From Lacisediminihabitans sp040549465 (GTDB lineage Bacteria > Actinomycetota > Actinomycetes > Actinomycetales > Microbacteriaceae), in the NCBI RefSeq assembly GCF_040549465.1, contig NZ_JBEPTL010000008.1, forward strand, positions 62,001 through 126,000: 64,000 nt of DNA. The letters are read 5' to 3'. The notes under the pieces were generated by a model that had not been told where the DNA came from, did not search any database, and saw nothing but the letters and a program-made list of their open reading frames with translations. Positions 59,093-64,000 of this stretch are shown piece after piece. Position 1 is the stretch's first letter. The number at the start of each line of letters is the position of its first letter. Position numbers and translations under genes: made by a program.

Positions 59093-60202
59093 ATGCAGCT
59101 CTCGTCGTCCCCCGGTCTGACGGCACGCTTCTCGCGACAGGTCATCCTCCCCGGATTCGGCACGGAGGCACAGCACAGGCTCGCCGCCGCACGCGTGCTC
59201 GTGATCGGCGCCGGCGGCCTCGGCAGCACCGTGATCCCGGCCCTCGCGGCGGCAGGTGTCGGCACGATCGGCATCGTCGACGACGACACCGTGGAACTCA
59301 GCAACCTGCATCGCCAACACATTCACAGCGTCGCGGATGTCGGACGCGGCAAAGCACAGTCGGCCGCCGAATCCGTGGCGGCCATCACCCCAGATACCAT
59401 GGTCGTCGTGCTCGCCAGGCGACTGGTCTCAGGGAACGCCCTCGAACTCTTCGCCGACTACGACCTCGTAATCGATGGCAGCGACAATTTTCCCACCCGC
59501 TACCTCGCCAACGACGCCGCAACGCTCAGCGGCATCCCCCTGGTCTGGGGAGCTGTCGCACAGTACGGCGGGCAGGCGGGCGTCGCCTGGGCAGAGCGCG
59601 GTCCGCAGTACCGCGACCTCTTCCCCGCCCCTCCGCCGCCCGGGTCCGTGCTCTCCTGCGAGGTGGGCGGTGTGCTGCCGACGGTGTGCGCCACCATCGG
59701 TTCGATCATGGCCACCGAGGCCATCAAGATCCTCACCGGCATCGGAACCCCGCTGATCGGGCGCGTCACCACCTTCGATGCACTCAGCGGTTCCTTTCGG
59801 GAACTCTCCTACGAGCGCGATCCCTCCGCTGCGCCGATCGACCACCTCATCGACTACGACCTGTTCTGCGGCCTGGCTCCGGCCACTGGCGAACTCAGCG
59901 CACAGGAGCTCGCCACGGAGTTGGAAACCGGTGTTCCTCTCACACTGCTCGACGTGCGCGAGCCGTGGGAGGCCGAGATCGCAAGCCTGCCAGGTGCGGT
60001 GCTGATTCCTCTTGGCACTCTCGAAGGAGGATTGGCGACCATGGACACCGACGCCCCGATCGTCGCCTACTGCCACCACGGCATCCGTTCGGTTCGCGCT
60101 CTAGAGCTGCTCAGGGCGCACGGATTCACCGACGCTCGGCACCTGGAGGGCGGCATCGACGCCTGGTCGCGCCTGATCGATCCGACAGTGGCGAGGTACT
60201 GA
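59093..60202 (+). CDS. moeB: MoeB/ThiF-like adenylyltransferase with rhodanese domain
   Basis: A 369-residue two-domain protein. Residues about 1-250 form the E1-like adenylating fold with GAGGLGSTVIPALAAAGVG and DSD-type NFPTRYLANDAATLSGIP; the presumed catalytic Cys lies in PPPPGSVLSCEVGG. Residues about 270-369 are a rhodanese domain with active loop YCHHGIRSVRAL. It activates the C-terminus of a MoaD-type sulfur carrier. The two CxxC zinc motifs of classic MoeB are absent. No moaD is present in the window. It starts the plus-strand Moco operon. Confidence 0.9.
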   Translation: MQLSSSPGLTARFSRQVILPGFGTEAQHRLAAARVLVIGAGGLGSTVIPALAAAGVGTIGIVDDDTVELSNLHRQHIHSVADVGRGKAQSAAESVAAITPDTMVVVLARRLVSGNALELFADYDLVIDGSDNFPTRYLANDAATLSGIPLVWGAVAQYGGQAGVAWAERGPQYRDLFPAPPPPGSVLSCEVGGVLPTVCATIGSIMATEAIKILTGIGTPLIGRVTTFDALSGSFRELSYERDPSAAPIDHLIDYDLFCGLAPATGELSAQELATELETGVPLTLLDVREPWEAEIASLPGAVLIPLGTLEGGLATMDTDAPIVAYCHHGIRSVRALELLRAHGFTDARHLEGGIDAWSRLIDPTVARY

Positions 60203-60204
60203 GC

Positions 60205-61401
60205 ATGGACGCTGCACGAGCAACCGTCGAAGAACACGCAGCACATGTGCGGGAGTTGCTGGCAGAAGCCCTGCAGCCGCGGGCGGAGCTGGTCCCGCTC
60301 GGTGATGCACTCGGCCGGGTGACCTTCGCCGAGGTGCTCTCACCCGTCGACCTCCCGCTGTTCCGCAATTCTCAGATGGACGGCTTCGCGGTCGTGGCAT
60401 CCGACATCGCCAGTGCGCCGACCCGCCTGCCCATCGTCGGAGAGGTCGCGGCACGAGCCGGGCAACCCTCTGCCTTGCAACCAGGTACAGCGGTGCGCAT
60501 CATGACCGGCGCGGTGGTTCCGGATGGGGCGGATGCCGTGGTGCCGATCGAAGACACCGCCAGCGACGGTGACACGGTCACCATTACTCGCTCCCGTTCG
60601 CCCGGCGAGTATGTGCGCGACCGCGGCAGCGACCTGCGCGCAGGTGATCGACTGCTGCCGGCGGCGCTCCGTCTCGCATCCCGCCACCTGGCGGCGCTGG
60701 CCGCCGCCGGCATCGGGGAGGTCGAGGTGAGGTCGCGCGTGCGGGTCGCCGTTGTCACCACCGGAGCCGAACTGATCGAGCCCGGGCGACCGGCCGCACT
60801 CGGTGAGGTCTATGACGCGAACGGGATCGCACTCGAATCGGCGGTACCGGCCAGCGGAGCCGTCGTGAGCTTCGCGGCACGCAACCAGGATGACGATCCG
60901 AAGAGTCTTCGTGCTTCGATGGTCGAGGCTGCACGGGGTGCGGACCTCATCATCACCTCCGGCGGCATCTCGATGGGCGACTACGAGGTGGTGCGCGAAC
61001 TACTGGAACCGCTCGGCGCCAGGGTCGGCACCGTGGCGATGCAACCGGGAGGACCGCAGGCGACAGGCGAGTTCAACGGGATTCCCGTCGTCAGCTTTCC
61101 CGGAAATCCGGTGAGCACCCAGATCTCCTTCGAGATCTTCGTCGCACCGCTGCTGCGAGAAGTCGCCGGGCTCGCGGCGGCCGAGCGCCGACAGCTCATG
61201 CTGGCCGCCGACCTGCGGTCGGCACCCGGCAAGCGGCAGTTCCTGCGCGGGCGAACGCTCCCGGGTGAGAGAGTGGAGATCGTCTCCGGACCCGGATCGC
61301 ATCTCGTCGCGGGTCTCGCGGCATCCGATGTACTGGTCGATGTTCCGCTTGAGACGACAGAACTGAAAGAGGGCGACACCGTGGAAACCTGGCAACTATG
61401 A
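60205..61401 (+). CDS. moeA: Molybdopterin molybdenumtransferase
   Basis: A 398-residue protein inserting molybdenum into molybdopterin-AMP. Signature blocks are LPLFRNSQMDGFAV, RIMTGAVVPDGADAVVPIED, GGISMGDYEVVRELLE and VSFPGNPVSTQISFEIF. All four domains of MoeA are present. ATG 60205 is two bases after the moeB-like stop, and the gene overlaps moaC-mog by four bases. Confidence 0.94.
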   Translation: MDAARATVEEHAAHVRELLAEALQPRAELVPLGDALGRVTFAEVLSPVDLPLFRNSQMDGFAVVASDIASAPTRLPIVGEVAARAGQPSALQPGTAVRIMTGAVVPDGADAVVPIEDTASDGDTVTITRSRSPGEYVRDRGSDLRAGDRLLPAALRLASRHLAALAAAGIGEVEVRSRVRVAVVTTGAELIEPGRPAALGEVYDANGIALESAVPASGAVVSFAARNQDDDPKSLRASMVEAARGADLIITSGGISMGDYEVVRELLEPLGARVGTVAMQPGGPQATGEFNGIPVVSFPGNPVSTQISFEIFVAPLLREVAGLAAAERRQLMLAADLRSAPGKRQFLRGRTLPGERVEIVSGPGSHLVAGLAASDVLVDVPLETTELKEGDTVETWQL

Positions 61402-62381
61402 GCGGACTCAGCCACCTCGACTCCGACGGGCGAGCCCGCATGGTGGATGTCGGCGACAAGTCGGTAACCGCCCGCACCGCCACAGCCACCGGCCGCTTCA
61501 TCACCCGGCCGGATGTCGTGGCCATGGTTCGCGCAGACCACCTGCCGAAAGCCGACGTGCTGGCAACCGCCCGCATCGCCGGCATCTCGGGGGCGAAGAA
61601 GACCAGCGAACTCATCCCGCTCTGCCATCAGATCGCCCTCAGCTCGGTGAAGGTGGACTTCGAGCTCGGGGAGAACTCGATCCTCATCACGGCCACCGCC
61701 AGGACCACCGGACAGACCGGGGTCGAGATGGAGGCGCTGACAGCCGTCACCGTCGCAGGCCTCACCCTTCACGACATGGTGAAGGCCGTCGATCCGGCCG
61801 CGACGCTGACCGACGTGCGGCTCGAGGAGAAGACCGGCGGCAAGCGTGGGCACTGGACCCGGGACGGCAGCATCGAGCCGGATCGCACAAAACCGCAGGT
61901 GCCGCGGCCATCAACCGCAGCTGTGATCGTCGCCTCCACTGCCGGGGCCGTCGGCGCGCGCGAAGACACCACGGGTCCCGCTATCGCCGAATGGTTCCGC
62001 GCACGCGGCTACAGCGTCGACGCGGTCACCGTGGTAGCGGATGCTGACATCGCCGGCGAGCTGGCCCGCGTGGTCGCCACCGCACCCGCCGTGATCATCA
62101 CGACCGGGGGCACCGGTATGAGTCCCAGTGATCGCACACCGGAGGCGACCAGCGCCATCCTGGACCGCGAGATACCCGGGGTGGCCGAAGCTATTCGCGC
62201 CCGCGGGCTCACCGTGACCCCGAAGTCGGCGCTCAGCCGCGGCCTCGCCGGCACCGCCGGTGACACCGTCATTGTCAACCTGCCAGGGTCTACCGGTGGA
62301 GTGAAAGACGGTCTCGCCGTGCTCGACGGCCTGCTGGAGCACCTCGTCGCGCAGGTCGCAGGCGGTGGCGCCCATGAGTAG
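61398..62381 (+). CDS. moaC: Bifunctional MoaC-MogA/MoaB fusion
   Basis: A 327-residue fusion. Residues about 1-158 are MoaC (cyclic pyranopterin monophosphate synthase): MVDVGDKSVTARTATATG, KKTSELIPLCHQIALSSVKV, and GVEMEALTAVTVAGLTLHDM. Residues about 170-327 are MogA/MoaB-like molybdopterin adenylyltransferase: AAVIVASTAGAVGAREDTTG, ITTGGTGMSPSDRTPEAT and LPGSTGGVKDG. The fusion brings an early and a late step of Moco synthesis into one protein. It is known in some Actinobacteria. It overlaps both neighbours. Confidence 0.93.
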   Translation: MSGLSHLDSDGRARMVDVGDKSVTARTATATGRFITRPDVVAMVRADHLPKADVLATARIAGISGAKKTSELIPLCHQIALSSVKVDFELGENSILITATARTTGQTGVEMEALTAVTVAGLTLHDMVKAVDPAATLTDVRLEEKTGGKRGHWTRDGSIEPDRTKPQVPRPSTAAVIVASTAGAVGAREDTTGPAIAEWFRARGYSVDAVTVVADADIAGELARVVATAPAVIITTGGTGMSPSDRTPEATSAILDREIPGVAEAIRARGLTVTPKSALSRGLAGTAGDTVIVNLPGSTGGVKDGLAVLDGLLEHLVAQVAGGGAHE

Positions 62382-62787
62382 GGTGCTCGCGGTGATCTCC
62401 GAGCTCACCATCGATGGCACAGTGATCGAAGACTTCGTCATGGCCGCGGAACACGGGGCGCTCGTGACCTTCCGCGGGATCGTGCGCAACCACGATCACG
62501 GGCTCGCCGTGACCGCGCTGGACTATCAGGCGCATCCGGATGCCCAACGATTTCTCGAGGACTGCTGCAACCAGGTCGCGGTCGAGACCGGCCTGCGTGT
62601 CGCGGCCGCACACCGCGTCGGGTCGCTGGTGGTCGGCGACACCGCGCTGGCTGCCGCGGTCGCCGCACCACACCGCCGCGAAGCCTTTGAGGCCTGCGAG
62701 CGCCTCGTCGAACTGATCAAGTCGCAGGTGCCGATCTGGAAGCGCCAACACCTCACCGACGGCGCGACGGAGTGGGTCGGGCTGTAA
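62374..62787 (+). CDS. moaE: Molybdopterin synthase catalytic subunit
   Basis: A 137-residue protein. ATG 62374 overlaps the moaC-mog stop by eight bases. Family blocks include HGALVTFRGIVRNHDHG, LDYQAHPDAQRFLEDCC, HRVGSLVVGDTALAAAVAAP and the catalytic region KSQVPIWKRQHLTDG, with the Lys pair that binds precursor Z. It makes molybdopterin with MoaD, which must be encoded elsewhere. Confidence 0.93.
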   Translation: MSRVLAVISELTIDGTVIEDFVMAAEHGALVTFRGIVRNHDHGLAVTALDYQAHPDAQRFLEDCCNQVAVETGLRVAAAHRVGSLVVGDTALAAAVAAPHRREAFEACERLVELIKSQVPIWKRQHLTDGATEWVGL

Positions 62788-62915
62788 CCGGCCCAGCCGT
62801 CGCGGCCCCATCCGTCGGCGCCCCCATTTGTCGGCCCCCATCCGTCGGCGCCAGCCGTCGCGGCCCCCATCCGTCGGCGCCAGCCGTCGGGCCCCCATCC
62901 GTCGGGCCCCCATCC
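62788..62915. repeat. Degenerate CCATCCGTCGG tandem repeat
   Basis: About eight variably spaced copies of CCCATCCGTCGG and CCAGCCGTCG follow the moaE stop immediately. Spacing and unit vary, so this is a low-complexity array and not a CRISPR. It leads into hairpin D. Confidence 0.75.
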
Positions 62916-62985
62916 GTCAGCGCGGTGTTTTGTTATCACCGCGGCTGTTGCAACCGCCGCGCTGATAACAAAACACCGCGCTGAC
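62916..62985. repeat. Long hairpin element D (70 bp)
   Basis: Perfect 23-base arms at 62916-62938 and 62963-62985 (outer bases GTCAGCGCGG / CCGCGCTGAC) enclose 24 bases that themselves contain GCGGC/GCCGC around TTGCAA. The element overlaps the junction between convergent moaE and the lipoprotein gene, ending two bases before the latter's last codon. Confidence 0.9.
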
Positions 62986-62987
62986 GC

Positions 62988-63980
62988 TCAGCCGCCGCCG
63001 AAGTTGCCGCTCAGCGACGGAGCACCCCCGGCGACGGCGGTGATGATGTACGGCAGCGGAGCGATGCTGACGTTGGCGTTCGCCATCGCTGGCGCGGAGA
63101 ACAGGGCCGCGATCTCCGTATCCTGAGTACCGGTGAGCTTGGCGACGTAGAGCACCGGCCAATGGTCGCGGTCGCGCGGCGTCTGCAGCCAGAACTGTGC
63201 GTTCGGAAACTGGGATGCCGCGCTCAAGATCGCGTGCACAGCCGCGTCCGTGAGGTGGTCCGGCACATCGGCGATGCGCACCCGGCCGCCGTCGGCCCAA
63301 TAGTCCGCTCCGGCGCGGAACGGGGCCGTCTTCTGCAACTCGTCATAGACATCTGCGAGCTGCTGCGTCGTCGACGTCTCGATTGAGGGGACCTGCGTGT
63401 CGGCGGAGAACGACAGCACGCCGGGGTACTCGACCACCTCGGCGGTCACACGGGCCGACTGCACGACCCGTTGCGGGTCTTTCGCCGGGTAGACGACGAT
63501 GCTTGCGGCACGCCGCGGCGAGGTGTCGGTGTCGCCTCCCCCGGTCTGCGTCCCGGCCTCGAGAACTGCCTGCCACTGGTCGGCACCACCGATCGCGAAA
63601 CGGTCGGACAGCGCACGCTCCTTTTTCGCCACGGTGGCCGCCGCGCTCGGGCTCACTCCCGCCGCAAGAATCACCTCGATCTGCACCTTCCACAGGTGCG
63701 CATCCCACGGATCGAGCGTGGGCGCGGGGCGCGGCGACGAGCCTGGCGTGCCCTGAGTCTCAGGCGGCCGGGTCGCGCGCGGCGGGGCAAGAGGCAGCTG
63801 CATCGCCGTCGCCGATTCCACCCCGGGCATCCGGCGGAGTTCGGCGGCAACGTAGTCGGCGATCGAAGGCTCTGTCGCGTTCGTCGGTTTCGCGGACAGG
63901 GCAGGGGCCGAGCATCCCGCTACCCCGACCAGGACACCCAATGCGACCAGCGTCAGGGCGATGAGCTTGGAAAACTTCAC
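62988..63980 (-). CDS. Hypothetical lipoprotein, 330 aa
   Basis: GTG 63980 has CAGGA upstream and gives a normal signal (FSKLIALTLVALGVLVGVAG) with lipobox VAGC. GTG 63998 in frame is also possible. The mature part has a Pro-rich linker (about 65-95) and two alpha/beta repeats of about 80 residues (the first starting near AHLWKVQIEVILAAG, the second near RVRIADVPDHLTDAAV). No family is recognised. It converges on moaE and is probably a separate unit. Confidence 0.72.
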   Translation of the reverse strand: MKFSKLIALTLVALGVLVGVAGCSAPALSAKPTNATEPSIADYVAAELRRMPGVESATAMQLPLAPPRATRPPETQGTPGSSPRPAPTLDPWDAHLWKVQIEVILAAGVSPSAAATVAKKERALSDRFAIGGADQWQAVLEAGTQTGGGDTDTSPRRAASIVVYPAKDPQRVVQSARVTAEVVEYPGVLSFSADTQVPSIETSTTQQLADVYDELQKTAPFRAGADYWADGGRVRIADVPDHLTDAAVHAILSAASQFPNAQFWLQTPRDRDHWPVLYVAKLTGTQDTEIAALFSAPAMANANVSIAPLPYIITAVAGGAPSLSGNFGGG

Positions 63981-64000
63981 CACTTGATCCTGTCGCACCC

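Noticed and set aside
62788..62915. Repeat array after moaE considered as CRISPR
   Set aside because: Units are short, unevenly spaced and degenerate with no spacers; no cas genes occur in the window.

Overview
This window is high-GC DNA from an actinobacterium, most probably a Microbacteriaceae member. That placement is inferred from codon use, from the DUF6458, HAAS/PadR and DUF2207 genes, and from the Moco gene layout; no rRNA is present to confirm it. The window splits near 40.7 kb. To the left is accessory, mobile-element-rich DNA. To the right is ordinary chromosomal core.

Accessory part, 1-10 kb: two PRC-barrel paralogues, a 14-helix MFS exporter, and a copper-type P1B-ATPase with DUF4396 behind a textbook CsoR-type operator. 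A class I fructose-bisphosphate aldolase and a succinate-semialdehyde dehydrogenase follow. 10-22 kb is a defence island: an IS256 remnant, a tandem-HTH protein, a large ABC-type ATPase with an abnormal Walker A, then a tightly overlapping five-gene operon hsdM-hsdS-hsdR-Abi_C-PD-(D/E)XK nuclease. 22-30 kb holds an RHH protein, a DUF3846 protein and a lower-GC insert. The insert carries a type IV prepilin fused to an FGE/SUMF1-like domain that strongly resembles Saccharibacteria (CPR) proteins and diversity-generating-retroelement targets. It is flanked by NHL and DUF3846 remnants, and is followed by a roughly 1290-residue STAND NTPase. 30-40.9 kb is a coherent mobile-element module: lipoprotein, membrane protein, MIDAS vWA protein, MT-A70 methyltransferase, VirD4/TraD-like coupling ATPase, replication-relaxation protein and a large serine recombinase. 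The recombinase reading frame runs into the terminator and body of tRNA-Gln(CTG), marking the right end of the element. No VirB4-like motor or canonical relaxase is visible.

Core part, 41-64 kb: CtaG-like oxidase assembly protein, thioredoxin-reductase-like flavoprotein, gltX, a PadR/HAAS pair, a YeiH-type exporter, FAH-family hydrolase, ilvE, leuB, serA, DUF2207 and DoxX genes. Then comes a molybdenum block: modCBA and a HTH-Mop regulator on the minus strand, divergent from a MoeB-rhodanese gene, moeA, a fused moaC-mog and moaE on the plus strand. moaA, moaD and mobA are not in the window. Core intergenic regions carry at least five long hairpins of 70-85 bp with 14-23 bp arms. They share an architecture but mostly not a sequence. 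Low-complexity tandem repeats are often attached to gene 3' ends.
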